Program-made: the position numbers and the translations under genes
Shown here: in pieces, positions 12,661 through 25,600 of the stretch
How positions within the stretch are numbered: the stretch's first letter is position 1
How the letters are laid out: each line of letters opens with the position of its first letter
Origin: Persea americana
Taxonomy: Eukaryota > Streptophyta > Magnoliopsida > Laurales > Lauraceae
Assembly: GCA_029852735.1 (NCBI GenBank)
Contig: CM056820.1
Location: 30,067,463 to 30,131,462 of the forward strand
Reading direction: 5' to 3'
Length of the DNA: 64,000 nucleotides
Notes under the pieces: model-generated
Told to the model about the DNA's origin: nothing
Database searches by the model: none
The model's input: the letters and a program-made list of their open reading frames with translations, nothing else

Positions 12661-14665
12661 GAATTATTGAGCTAATATAATAGTAATGATTTTCATAATA
12701 GTTTCAGCTCTTTGTGGTTTGTCCGCCAATTACTTTTTATCTCCGCCAAGTTTTTACTGTTTGTCTCAAGCCCAGAAAATGGACAAGGGATGCCTTACAT
12801 AACTTGACCATTAGTGTAAAATTTATCACAATTCAAAAATAAATTTTATATAAAATAAAATAAAACAAAACAAAATAATTCACATCATGAAGGATGGAGC
12901 ACTTTATAAAGGATGATTTTCAAAATCCAGACTAACTGTCTCCATTTTGATTTTTGTTGGTAAAGCTCCCTGCATGAGCACTTTAAGATATGGGCTCCGC
13001 ATGTCTTGAACAGATGAATCTGCAATAAAGTGGAGGCAAGAAAATCAGATAAATGCCTTTAATTGCAGTGGCATCTGAAGCGTACCCGCATTTTCTCTGG
13101 TTTGAGAGATCCATTTCACCTCATAAAGTCCATGCAGTTGCAGACTGCAGAGATTATTTTGACTGATCAAATATAGTACTCTCTCTTCCCCAGAGAATAG
13201 AAGAACTCTCTATACTTTGCCCTGGAGGAAGGGCAGAACTGAAGGTCTGGAGTCTGGACAATACACATTTCTAATTTCTATTCTTCCATCAGGGGGGTCC
13301 ATCAATCTTATCTCAACCCAATCCATCAAAAGTTCAGGCTGACCCTTTATTTATCAATTTTTTGAGTTGAGTTGATATTTATTTGATAACTAGTGTGGTT
13401 GTTGAATAGATTTTTGCTGTTCAACCTCATCAACTTGACCTGAACTCAACCCTACTTGGGTCATTGTATCTTATGATTTCGGTGTTAGATTACCAAGAAT
13501 GATGCAGATTTGTTGCGATAAGAATCAATTGTCATATGGAGCAATTAAGAGCAGTACTATAAGATTTCTGACCACTAAAAATAATAGCTTGTATGAAGGG
13601 TGTCATCAGAAGAATTTACCTTAGCATGAGATTAGTTAGAGCCTTTCCTTTTTCATGCAAGTGAATTTCTACAAATTCTAACCTTGTGTTTTTATTAGTG
13701 GCTAAAAATGTAGAAGGAAAGGTAGATATTAAACTTCACTAACCATAAAATAACCTCATCATCGATGAGAATTGAATCAGGAAATGTGGGACAAGCCATC
13801 ATCCTAGTACTTCAAATCCTAAGAAAGTCACAGTCCGGTCCAGTCGCACCTACATTGTCACCTAGAGAGTCCTTCCTCCCTCACCTTGTTAACAATAGCA
13901 AGAATACAAATAATAAAACAACTAAATTGACATTAACAGAGCTTTAGTCCAACTCTGAGCCAAAACAAGCAATGCTACTCTTCCAACGTTTGTGGGCTCC
14001 TCTTTTCATTTGTATGAGTTGCTTTCTCATATGTGTGGGCTCTCATTTTCACTTGTGGGGGCTACCTTGGATCCCATCCACCTTGGCTGGGAACCAAAAA
14101 GAAAAAATCCTAGCCTTAAAGTTTCAATGAACATCAATTCGGACCCAATCAGAAGGCCTACTTGTTAGATGACGGCCAGATTCTGCAAGATCATATTGCT
14201 CTATGGATCTCAACATAGTCCTCTCTCTCTCTCTCGTAAATAGTCCTCTCTGCTAATAGTGTTTGGTACATTTAGGGCATGAATCCTTTGGATCAAACCT
14301 GGTCCATGTACTACCTGATGCTTAAAGAATGTACTGGTTGGTGGTTTGGTGCCAACCCATAGCCATGTGATATATCTGACTGGGAATTAGGATCTAGTAT
14401 TTGTCCATTGAAGCTTGTACCCGTTTTCTGAGAATTCATTGGAATGTTCGGTACGAGAGTGATGGTTTTGAATTCCAATCTTCCCCATCGAAAATATGAT
14501 TACGACTTATTTGTTTGCATTCAAAACACATAGGCAGTTAAAAATGAAGATTAAAAAGGAGTGAGATTCCAAAAATGAACATCAAATAAAAATTTATTTT
14601 AGTAAAATAGAATCAAAATAAGATGATACTTTAATGCTCATTTTTTAAAAATTGACTTTTGATCT
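12661..14665. other. Intergenic spacer
   Basis: No gene recognised. It holds a short CT microsatellite at about 14220-14235 and otherwise AT-rich sequence. Confidence 0.5.
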
Positions 14666-14674
14666 TTATTTTTA

Positions 14675-15170
14675 GGAAAAATTTCAAATAAGGCCTTAAG
14701 TTCTTTCTTTATTTCAAAAGAGGATACGAGTCTCAAAAGTTTTTAAATTAGTCCTTAACTTTTTCAGTAAGTTTTCAATTAAGGACATCCATTCATTTAA
14801 AGGTATTTTTGGCAATGTTTTCTTTTGATTTTTTTAAAATACTCAAATTACTCTTAATTTAAAGCCATGCCATGGTTTCGATAGCCACTATATGTAACCG
14901 ATCATTATTGGGTCGCTGGTTATCTTTGATCACCATAAAGACACCGGTGAAGAAAATGAGGATAATATAAAGAGAGTGAAGGAGGGTTTTATTTTAACGA
15001 AGGGTAATTTAGGTATTTAAAAAAAGCCGAGGAAAAAAGTTGTCGAAATGGATGGATTTCTTTAATTGAAAGCTTTTTGGAAAACTTAAGGACTAATTTG
15101 AAAACTTTTGAAACTCGTGTCCTTTTTTGAAATAAGGTAAAAACTTAAGGCCTTAATTGAAAAATTTCCC
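14675..15170. mobile_element. Long-TIR foldback MITE, Mutator-like, 9-bp target-site duplication
   Basis: The 496-bp element is bounded by perfect 9-bp direct repeats TTATTTTTA at 14666-14674 and 15171-15179. Its arms are inverted copies of each other over at least 120 bp. The left arm has CTTAAGTT, then TTATTTCAAAAGAGGA, ACGAGT and AAATTAGTCCTTAA; the right arm shows the same blocks in reverse complement. Weaker pairing extends further inward. A 9-bp duplication and long TIRs point to the Mutator superfamily. There is no transposase. It ends about 550 bp upstream of the receptor-kinase start codon. Confidence 0.85.
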
Positions 15171-15179
15171 TTATTTTTA

Positions 15180-15722
15180 ACCACCCCATGCATTCAACTC
15201 ACATGTATTTTAATCCAAATAAGCAAGGCCAATCTCCACCAATTACATGGAATTACCACCTGAAATGTGTATCTGCTCTTGCCCATTTACAATGGTTTTT
15301 AGGTGCAGCAAACCCAGATTCAAATACCCCATTAGATCATCCATTTTCCCTTTCCTCAATTTCTCCTCCATTCCAAACAGCCTCCACAAATCTGAAATCC
15401 CTACTAGTTTCTCCAGCAACACACCCATGTCCCCATCATGTGTTGCTGGCCAAACGAAGGTCAGTACAAGCAGTTGCTTTTCTTCTACTTCCTTTCCGTT
15501 GAAGTCTTTTTGGCGGGGGAGATGGTCCCCACCATCAATCAAACCTCACTAGTCACACTCTACTCTCAATATCTCCAAAATAAATACCTTCCAATCCCAC
15601 CTTCTACCCCTCCATTCCGGTTCCCAATTCTCCCAATTCTCTCCCTCATTCCATGTAAAACAAAATCCCAGGGAATAACAGAATTCGAATTCTCTCTCTC
15701 TTGTACATCCAAACGCACCTCA
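15180..15722 (+). other. Upstream region and probable 5' UTR of the receptor kinase
   Basis: Pyrimidine-rich sequence (CTCTCTCTCTTG at about 15690) precedes the start codon. The kinase frame stays open upstream to 15438, but the added residues are low-complexity and lack a signal peptide, so I treat them as untranslated leader. No clear TATA box can be assigned. Confidence 0.45.
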
Positions 15723-18700
15723 ATGAGGAAATATCGCAATAAAATCTCATTTCATTTCTTCTCCGTCTTCGTCGCCGTCTTCATCTTCTTCGGCTTTGAA
15801 GCGCTGTCTCTTTCGCCGGACGGACTCTCCCTCCTCGCATTCAAGTCCGCCGTAGATCCGGCGACGATGTCGCCGACGTTCGGGAACTGGAACGAGAATG
15901 ATACCACCCCCTGCGCCTGGTCCGGCGTCTCCTGTATGAACATCTCCAGCTTCGCCGACCCCAGAGTCGTCGCAGTCAACGTCGCCGGAGAAGGAGTGCG
16001 AGCCTACCTCCCGTCGGAATTGGGCTCCCTAGTCTTCCTCCGCCGCCTCAACCTCCACGGAAACCGCCTCTACGGACCCATCCCGGCGGCTCTCTCCAAT
16101 GCCACCTCCCTCCACAGCATCTTCCTCTACGGCAACAACCTCTCCGGCAACCTCCCTCCGCCCCTCTGCAGCCTCCCCCGCCTCCAGAACCTCGACCTCT
16201 CCCGCAATTCCCTCTCCGGGTCACTCCCCGCCGTGCTCGGCCGCTGCAGCCAGTTGCAGCGCCTGTCATTGGCCAGTAATGGCTTCTCCGGCGAGATTCC
16301 GGCCGGAATCTGGTCGGATCTCGGGAATTTGGTTCAGCTCGACCTTTCCTCAAATGGGTTCTCCGGGTCCATCCCGCCGGACCTCGGCCAGCTGAAATCG
16401 CTCTCCGGGACCCTCAATCTCTCCTACAATCGCCTCTCCGGCAAGATCCCCAGCTCTCTGGGGGACCTTCCGGTGACCGTCAGCTTCGATCTCCGACACA
16501 ACAACCTCAGTGGAGAGATTCCCGAATCGGGTTCCTTTGCAAATCAGGGTCCCACTGCTTTTTTGGGAAATCTAGCTCTCTGTGGTTTCCCACTCCAAAA
16601 ACCCTGCAAAAACTCTTCAAAATCCTCTCCTGCTCAAAACCCAGATTCCCATTCAAGCTCCTCATCAAAGAAAGGTCTGAAACCAGGCCTTATAATCCTG
16701 ATTTCAGCAGCAGATGCAGCTGGGGTGGCTTTATTGGGTCTAATTGTAGTTTATATCTATTGGAAGAGGAAGGATTCCAAGAGCTGCAGCTGCACCGGGA
16801 AGGGGAAGTTGGGTGGTGGGGGTGGCCGGAAATGCGGGTGTTTGGGGGGTTTTCCGGCGAGTTCGTCGGAGGGGGAGTCGGTGGATGGCGGCGGAGGAGA
16901 GGGGGATCTGGTGGCGATTGACAAGGGATTTACATTTGAATTGGATGAGTTGCTGAGGGCTTCGGCGTATGTGTTGGGAAAGAGTGGGTTGGGGATAGTG
17001 TATAAGGTGGTGCTGGGGAATGGAGTGCCGGTGGCGGTGCGGCGGCTTGGGGAGGGAGGAGGGCAGAGGTATAAGGAGTTTGCGGCGGAGATTCAGGCGA
17101 TTGGGAGGGTGAGGCATCAGAATATAGTGAGGTTGAGAGCTTACTATTGGGCGCCTGATGAGAAGCTTCTCATTTCTGATTTCATCTCCCATGGCAATCT
17201 GGGCAATGCTCTTAGAGGTGAGTGACAAAAAAATCTATCTTGTTCTGTTTTTTCCTCCCTAGTTTTGCACGGGACTTGTTTGTGCAACAAGAGAATTCCA
17301 CACTATGTGGAGAGGGAGGAATTTTGCATTCCTATCCCTCCTATGTGAAATTGAAGTTCTTCCTAGCGAGGAAAATTATTTCATTGGTTTTCCACAAAGA
17401 ATGTGAACAATGGTCTACCCGGAAAATTTGAAGAACTTACTCATAGGTGCATTTGTGGGAAGAGAAGATTCTGTGAGAGAAGGGAAATTCTTCAGACTTT
17501 TAATGCAGCCCTCTGTATGGTTGTTTTGCACTGACATATTTTCTTTGCAAGGGAGGAAACAAAAATGAAATTAACTGATTTTCCTCGATGGAGTGGATTT
17601 CAATTTTCTATAAGATGGTGCTTAAATAGGATCAGGTCCCACCTTACCTCTAAAATCCCGACCACCTCAACTCACTGTCCTACCACCTTAGATGTACATG
17701 CAAAAGAGTTGGGTTTTTTTTTTTATAGATTTTTTAATGCATTTTTAAGGTGATAAGAAAGTTTAAAAGAAGGTTGTCTGAAATGATACAGGCACATGCA
17801 AAGAAAGACAAGATAAGTCTTTTTTTATAAAACTGCACATGTAAGACCAAGTGAATCGCTTTATGCTAAGAGATTAGAGCATAGGGAGAGTGAAATGAGA
17901 GAAGATTATGAATTATAAATCAAACACCAGAGCCTGTGGGAGAGTGGAAGGTTTTCACTGTTGTAAACTTTTTTTCTCTTGGCTGTTGCAAACTTGAAGT
18001 TGTGGGGTTTAAATTATGTTATCTATTAAAAAAATATAGATTTAATGAAAATTAGAAATCAAATATGATTAATTACCAAAGTAAAGCTCATAAATCTAAC
18101 TTCTAGTAGTTGGGATTAGACTTCAATTAACGATGAATGTGGTGCATGATCACTTTGGTGGGCTCTCAAAGACACCATTTGATGATTGACATTTTTCACT
18201 GGATTCACTTGGAATTTTCAATCTCTTTTCAGACCTTTCTTTCTGGGTTATCTAGATTCTTCATTTTCAGGAAATCATTGGCGGAACCAGAAAATATATT
18301 TTTGGGGGGCCAATGTTAAAAAATCTAGAATTTTCTATAAGGTTTAGGGGTTTTTGGCAATTTAAGGGGGGGAGAATGGCCACTGCCAGCCACTCCCTAG
18401 TTCCGCACCTGAAGAGAATGGCCGAAAATTGCATCTGTAATACTTCAAATTCTCGAATCTTAACTATATATATTTATAGATACTTTTTATATTAATCATT
18501 TGAGAAATCTTAGTGGCAGGGCTAACAAGAAGAATTTGACGGGTCTTAAAATTGTCCCATAAAAAATTTATGAACTTATTATCAAACAAACCCCCCTAGT
18601 TCCATCTGTAGTGGAATTTGGCACAGTGCCAACGCACAACAAGTCACTGGGCCATCTGGAATTCAAGGTGGGGGTTGGCCTCAGTACGTGATTGATGGAT

Positions 18701-21011
18701 GTTTTGTCATTTTTGAAAGATGGCACTGACAGAATGGCCCAGAGCCATGTGTTCGTTAATGAGCCTTGAAGTTCAACCTCTCATGTGGGGTATGGCACAT
18801 GAACAGTTGAGAATGACCACCTTAGTCTCTAGGAAATGACCCTCTCATTCCCAAATCTCTCTCCTCTTGCTTTGATCAGATTGCACAACAATCTCCAATA
18901 AGACCTGAATTCCACAACTCAGTACATAGATCACTCATCACCTTTTATGAAAGCTGCAAGGATTCAAATTTGATTGGATTTGCTTTTAAAAAATTTGGTG
19001 CCTCTTTTCTGCAAAGTCATCAGCTGCAAAGAGACTCTTTCTGCAGGAAGCATTAGCTTTCTTTCTTTATTTTATATTTATGGAAGGATAGGTTGGTACT
19101 AATGCTAGTACTTCCATGATTTAAGAAGAAGAAAGGCTCCTTCACATGGTCATTGAGTAATAAGATAAAAGAAGTTAGGAGAAGTGTTCCCAATTGTGGT
19201 TTCACCCCCAGTTATATATAATGTTTATATTTCAGATATATCTTCTTAGCTGTATCATTCAACACATGTGGTTTGACCTTGGTCCTCACTGGACATGAGG
19301 AATCGGCAGTATTGATGTATTCAGTTTTCAGACAATGTTTCTGATATTCCCTCACATTGTCCCAAATGTCCATTATGCCCTTCCATGCTGCAATTCCTTT
19401 TTCTACAAAGATAATTTACACAGACAATCCTGACCATTTGTCCTCATCTGCTTTTAAGTCGTGGAGGGGAAATTCTGCATGAGCAGTGTTTTAAAGCTCA
19501 CTTGGCCGAGTGGACTCGGACTTGGCCATGACTAAGTCGAGTCATTAAGGACTCGACCGAGTCTCTCAACTTTATATAGTACTTCTTCATTTTCTTCCCA
19601 TCTCTTTTCAATTCCGACAACTTCCACACCACCAATGAGTCAACTCGGACTTGGCCACAAATGAGTCAAGTCATAAAGGACTCGGCTGAGTTTGTCCCTC
19701 ACATTTTATCCTAAACTAGAGTCTTGGTAAAATCACGATGGTAACTCTAGTTAGTTTAGAGACAACATTATTTTGACAGTTCGGTTTTACTTATCCTAGT
19801 TATGATCAGATACTTTAGTCTGCGATAAACTTGTAAGGGTATTTTTTAGTTTCATTAAAGAAATTAGCTTGGTACTATAGTTGGTTGGCCATTACTTTTC
19901 AAAAGGATAAAGTGATTGTTTAAAAACAGATGTGGTTGTTTTCAGATATTAGAAAAATAGGTGGTTATCAGTAGATCTTCCTATCCACATATAGAAATTT
20001 ATGAAGGGCTTTGGAAGCTTTTCTTTTGTTGTGGTTTCAGGAAAAACTGAATTTCAGGGAGGAGTTGTGTGGGTCAAACATTACTTAAGACCCAGACCTA
20101 AGCCCATGCTTCAGGTCCCATATCTGAAGTTCTCATTTATTGGATTATAAATGCTTGTATTAAGGTGCCTTGGAATGGACGGCAGTTTGAATTTTAATGA
20201 AGTTTCATGAATTTTGATTTGGTTTAGGAATAACCAGGTGGGCCCACCATTGTGTGTCATACATGTTTTCATGAATTTCCAATCCCAATTGGCTGTGTCT
20301 GGGGGCACCATAACATGTCCTGTTTCTGAATTATTTTCCTTCACTCTTTGTGCAGGTCGGTCTGGTCAACCATCGCCGAGTTTATCCTGGTCGACTCGGC
20401 TAAAAATCGCTAAGGGTACAGCCCGTGGGCTCGCTCATCTCCATGAATGCAGCCCACGAAAATATGTCCATGGTGACATTAAGCCTTCCAACATCCTCCT
20501 TGATGCAGACTTCAATCCATACATCTCTGATTTTGGTCTCAACCGCCTAATTAGCCTCGCCGGTAGTGACCCGTCATCCTCCGGTGGCTTCATCGGCTCC
20601 GCTCTCCCATACACAAGGCCTGCCCCATCCGACCGGGCCCACAATTACCGAGCCCCAGACGCCCGAATTACAGGTAGCCGGCCCACCCAGAAGTGGGATG
20701 TATATTCTTATGGTGTGGTTCTGCTGGAAATGCTGACCGGAAAGCCCCCGGAAATCTCATCACTGTCGTCCCCGTCGACATCATCTTCATCAGCGGCTGA
20801 TGTCTCAGAGCTGGTGAGGTGGGTGAGGAAAGGGTTCGAGCTGGAGAACCCGCTATCAGATATGGTGGACCCTGTGCTGCTCCAGGAGGTGCATGCCAAG
20901 AAGGAGGTGATTGCAGTTTTCCACATTGCTTTGGCTTGCACAGAGTCTGACCCGGAGCTGAGGCCTAGGATGAAGACTGTGTTGGAAAATCTTGAGAGGA
21001 CTGGTTCCTAA
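15723..21011 (+). CDS. LRR receptor-like protein kinase (ZAR1/At1g67510-type), two exons
   Basis: Exon 1 is 15723-17217 and exon 2 is 20356-21011 (donor AGAG|GTGAGT, acceptor TGCAG|GT), joining in frame to 716 aa. Residues 1-28 form a signal peptide. An LRR N-terminal cap (PCAWSGVSC) follows at about 63-71, with about six LRRs to residue 270, a Ser-rich juxtamembrane stretch, a transmembrane segment at about 323-347, then a Cys/Gly-rich linker. The kinase domain starts near 415 (LGKSGLGIVYK glycine loop) and contains DFG at 557-559. The VAIK lysine is replaced by Arg (VAVR, 437-440), HRD is HGD (537-539), and APE is APD. Relatives are plasma-membrane receptors; ZAR1 acts in zygote asymmetric division. 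The ligand here is unknown. The intron is 3.1 kb. Start choice: the first in-frame Met that gives a signal peptide. Confidence 0.93.
17218..20355 (+). other. Intron of the receptor kinase gene
   Basis: A 3,138-bp GT-AG intron interrupts the kinase domain right after the NALRG motif. It contains a CGAGTC-rich dispersed repeat at 19483-19700 and a GGGG-rich block at about 18300-18420. No internal gene was found. Confidence 0.88.
19483..19700. repeat. Dispersed GGCCGAGT/ACTCGG repeat, copy 1
   Basis: The block starts with GTTTTAAA and alternates ACTCGG, GGCCGAGT and GAGTCNAGTCAT motifs. A related block lies at 43715-43860. The family is not identified. Confidence 0.5.
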
Positions 21012-22105
21012 GATGTATACAAATTATTTGCGCATTCAGTTTCTGATTCTGCACGAATTACTTCCTCGTCCTACAGGCGAATTTTGTATTGGTGAAGCAA
21101 TCGAGCTTCGAATTTTTCCTAATGATTCCTAATTAATGGGAAATTTGTCTTCATAAAAATGTTCATTTATCCATGGTGAGTTCCCATGAAACTTTCAACC
21201 AGAATTCTATCTTGAGGAGAGTTATAAAAAAAAAAAAAAACCTGGGTATGATTTTTTAAAGGAGTAGATTAGGAGCTGGCCAAATATCACTCGTGATTAG
21301 ATGATCCTAACCCTTAATATTAGGATTTCAAGATGTTAGTTTTGTGTTAAAAGACGTTAGTTTTGTAGGCACAGTTATGGTGGATTATAGTTGGGTTGCT
21401 GACCGATGGGTAGGGTAGGGTAGGGGTGTGTAGAAATTGATTTTTGGTAGCTGTATCATGAAAGTTGGGATACCAAATGTTTCAGTTTCAAGTCTAGGCT
21501 CTAATCTTATCTTCCTCACATAATTGGGTAGGCGAACTGCAAAAACCCACTAGTAACATATCATAACAATTTTATAACTGGAATGATCTTCAAAATCATT
21601 TCTATAAAAGCTTATGCAGCACTAAAGTTGAATATAAAATATACCAGTGATCATTTCTTGCCAGGGCAGAACTTACTCTTTTTCCAAAGCAGCTTCCAGA
21701 GAGCCCACACCAAGTAATTTGGGGTTAAAGCCTTCAATGATCATAAGTAGCTACCAAGAAACCATATGAAACGTTGCAGGAAATTGAATTAGTGAACGAA
21801 TATGTATCACCTTTGTATTTTTCTGTACAGTGGTTAATTTCCCAATCAAAATGTAATAATGGTCCAATCCTTTTCAAGAGTTCAAAAGAGGGCTAAAAGT
21901 AGTCCAATCTGACAGTGGGCCAACTTCTAATGGAATGAAATGATTTATTTTATTTTATTTTATATATTACATCTAATTCATGTGTTTCATAATAAATGTC
22001 GGATTGTCGAATAAAGAATATTTGAATATCTTCTAATTCATATGTTTGTAAGTGCACAATTTGACAATGGGCCAATCCTTATTGAAGTGAGAATTTTTGG
22101 GTCTT

Positions 22106-22190
22106 ATCTAAGCGTGGATCATTTATTTTGATTGATTTAGATTTTTCATATCTAAACGTGGATCATTTATTTTGATTGATTTAGATTTTT
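22106..22190. repeat. Tandem duplication, period 44 bp
   Basis: ATCTAAGCGTGGATCATTTA and the following bases (22106-22149) are repeated from 22150 with one change (G to A), ending in the same GATTTAGATTTTT. Confidence 0.85.
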
Positions 22191-25100
22191 TACAAAAGAG
22201 CTCTCACGAGCCCCACAAGTTTCTCATAAGTCCGAGCCTCATAAACTCTTTTTTGAGAAAAAGATGAATGGGGTATTGGTGTTGTTGCCACAACAGGAGA
22301 ACCTGTGAAATTTAAGGAGGGTCCGCATTGGGAGATGATCTAGATGAGTGCTCCCATAGAGGTCACACTGCAGGTCAAAATCATCCTCCTCTACAACCAA
22401 GGTTGGATTTGATCTGTTAGAACTACATGTGTTGGTTATAGGCCAAGTTTTACTCCATTGTACATGGAAAAAAAAAAAAATATGAAAACCGAAGTGCTCT
22501 TGACACTTGGCTTTAAGATAATACACAAGGACATCTATACTGATGGGTCCATAAATTTTGCTATAGTTCCAACCAAGGTGATGACAATTATATGAATGAT
22601 TATGATTTGTATGCAAGATTTGTAATGTGGTTGGGTTTACAGTTGTTGTTGGGCCAAGTGATGGCATTTTCAGATTTCTTAGGATAAGTGATGTAATTGT
22701 ATACTACTGTTTTTGTGTTTATTGGATTCTCTAAAATTATAATGGTAGTCATTTTATCACTAATCCTAACAATCTTAGATATCTCATCATTTATCCCAAC
22801 AACAGTATGGCCGATTCAACGAATGATCTACATTGAAGACAATGGAAGAGATAAATAGAATAAAGTTGTGTTTTTTTTTTTTTTGGTTGTAAAAGGAGAT
22901 TTCTCATTAAGAAAACAATAAGAAAAGATACAAAACATCATCACATAAGAAGTTGGTGATGTCTATTATCTGTGTCTAGCTGTTTCTACATGATGATGTT
23001 CATATTGTGACCTGCTGTCACTTGGAGAATCATAAATTTTTTTCGGATGCCAATGGAACCAGGTGTGGCCCAAATTTGTATGAGCCCAATGAACCGAACC
23101 AGTCAGAATATAGGGTCCAGATCCCTTATTGGGCTGAATATGGGCTCCAGGTTCGTTAGACTCTAGTCATTTAAAGAGAGCTCCTTGAAAAGGCCCAAGT
23201 TTGTTATCATCCAGGTTGCCTATAGTTCTCATTGAATGGGTTCAAAAGTGGAAAGTAGGGTCCATATTCAAAACAGACTGTAATTGGACCCTTCAACCCT
23301 TTTCATGACAATAGTTGGGCCCAAATATGTCTAATTGTTTCTTCTTTCTCCCCCAACATTTGATTTCTTAGGAGGCCCCATTTTGATGCATGAAATCGTG
23401 TCAAATAGCAGAAACAATAGATTAATTATTGAATGATCCGAATTATTTTTCTTTTGCCCATCCAAGAAAAAACTAGACCACCAATGAGATGGTAACATCT
23501 AGTTCAGTTGCAATTTTGATTCCATAAATCATCAGAGTGGTCGGCGAACCTTACATAGCTCAGATTAATGAGGAGGCTGATGCATCATAGATTGTGGAAT
23601 TTCAAGATTTATTACACACCTTGGTTTAGTGTATGCATGGAAATGACTCCTTATTTATTTCTCAAGGAATAATGAAATATGGAATGACAGTTGAAATGAA
23701 AACCTGCAGCTCCTGGTGAAGAATTCAGTGAAGTGGCTCTCTCTTGAGAAAACTCTAGAGCACCCATGGATTGTTAAAAACGCTGAGATGAGCAATGACT
23801 TGGGCTGGCCGTGTTGTAAGATGGTCTCCACCTACTCCATGGAGATGGCATCACCCTTTCTAATCTGATTACTCACCCTTTCAGTTGCTGCTTGTCTCTG
23901 CATTTTGTAGGAGATTATGTGATCTAGTTGCCTTGTGTTAGGCAAGCAATGAACTTTTGCCTTCTCCATCTGGTAAGTCTCACAGCTCAGCAATTACTAG
24001 CATTTTTCTGTGCTTTCTTCCCAAGTAGAGATAGTGCTTTCTGCAATCATTTGTAAGATGTTTTGCAAAAAACCTCATCTCAGTGACTGGAAATCAGAGT
24101 ATAGAAAACTCATTTGCAGGGCAGTTTGGTGGATGATACGTAGTTGTGTGCATATTAGAACAGAAAGAATAATCTCTTGAAGTCCAAAGTTGTAAGCCCC
24201 ACATGTTTTCATTAGGTCATCATTGTTGTCATTTAGTTATATGGTAGGAAATTGCTTTTCTAAGATCTCACATTGTATATGCAGTAAAAAAAAAAAAGTC
24301 AGGTCCACACGCAATCCCTTAAAAAGGGTTGAGATTGTGGTAGCTGCCTATACCAAGTTCTTCCCGGGGAGAAATCTTTTTCAAGCCCCCAGAGGGATAA
24401 AACATATGCTTGACAATTTGTCATACTGCAGTGGATTAATCCTGCTTGTTGATGGCTGAGACCTTTCTTTTTTTTTTATTCTTCTTTCTTTTTCTGGGTC
24501 TACTAGTTTGGATAGTTTGGATTGAAAAGTTGCCTAATGACTGTGTTTCTGGTGTGATGATATATCTCTTTACCCATGCAGTACTCTTTAGTAGCTTATT
24601 CATTTGGTGGTTGTTTACAGAATTATAACGAGGGGTAAAGGGTATCTTGAATATATTTGACAAGATTCATAAAATTTCTTCTTTACAAATAGCACAAAGA
24701 ACCAGTCTAAGCTTCCACTGGGCCATTTTTCGCCACGTATTTTAATCATATCCAACTCTTTCCACAAAACCAGACAGCTTTATTGTTATCAGCAGATGTT
24801 GCCTCAAAATAAAGCAATGGTAAAAGACTGCCTATGCAATCGTTAGGCCTTTCTAGATTTACAATTAACCAATGATGTCTTACCCATTGCCTTCAAATGC
24901 AACTCTTCTACAAAACTATTTGTAGGTGGTAAAAATGTCACCCACTTAATTAGAAGGAGATGGAACTTTGATGAACGGGAAAGACCGCATGCCGATGACT
25001 TGAAAGGGAAGGAAAGGAGCTTGGGTTAGAGGCCTTGGCTGCCGTCAGCCGAAGGCACTCTGATTGCTAAGTTAGTTTTGGAAACTAAGCAGGAGGAGAA

Positions 25101-25429
25101 TGCAGAAGAGAAGAATGCTAGGGCAAGGGTTTACATGCGTATGTTTGCGTACCTTCACGGGGTTGATCCCATTTGCATTTGTAGATGATTCCTCATCCAT
25201 TCTCTTTGTGAGTGGGGGTAGGTGGGGTAAGGTCCCATCGGGTCTTACCCTGACACCCAGCAATAGATAAAAAGGGCACATTCCATCAGAAGCTTCCATG
25301 CTGTAGGACAGCTGACGTGACGAGATGACCAAGTCAACTTCTTATCACCATAAATGAGCCACCCTATTTGTCAGAGCATGCCCGTACTTTTCATAGGAGC
25401 ATGATAGCCCACTTCCGGACCTCGGTACC

Positions 25430-25600
25430 ATTACCGAGACCAGGGGGAGTCTCGCTGAGCTAGTACTTTGCCGAGCTGGCACTCACACTGAGCTAATGAA
25501 CTGATACCAGTCGAGCTGGCACTCTAGACCGAGTTGCTGAGCTGATACCCGTTGAGCTGACACTTTTATATCGAGCTGTCAAGCTGTTGGGCCATGCTTA
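25430..25600. repeat. Degenerate GAGCTG minisatellite
   Basis: The motif (C)CGAGCTGRYAC/GAGCTGATACC recurs at irregular 20-45-bp spacing across about 170 bp. It is unusually GC-rich for this spacer and may be part of an LTR. No target-site duplication or second LTR was found. Confidence 0.55.

Noticed and set aside
15438..15722. N-terminal extension of the receptor kinase from an upstream in-frame Met
   Set aside because: The extra 95 residues are low-complexity and would place the signal peptide internally. The Met at 15723 gives a proper signal peptide.
16048..16353. Gly/Arg-rich antisense frame within the receptor kinase
   Set aside because: It is a shadow of GC-rich LRR codons on the other strand.
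22239..22667. 142-codon minus-strand ORF in spacer
   Set aside because: It has no recognisable domain, crosses a poly-T/A run and lies in AT-rich spacer. Likely chance.
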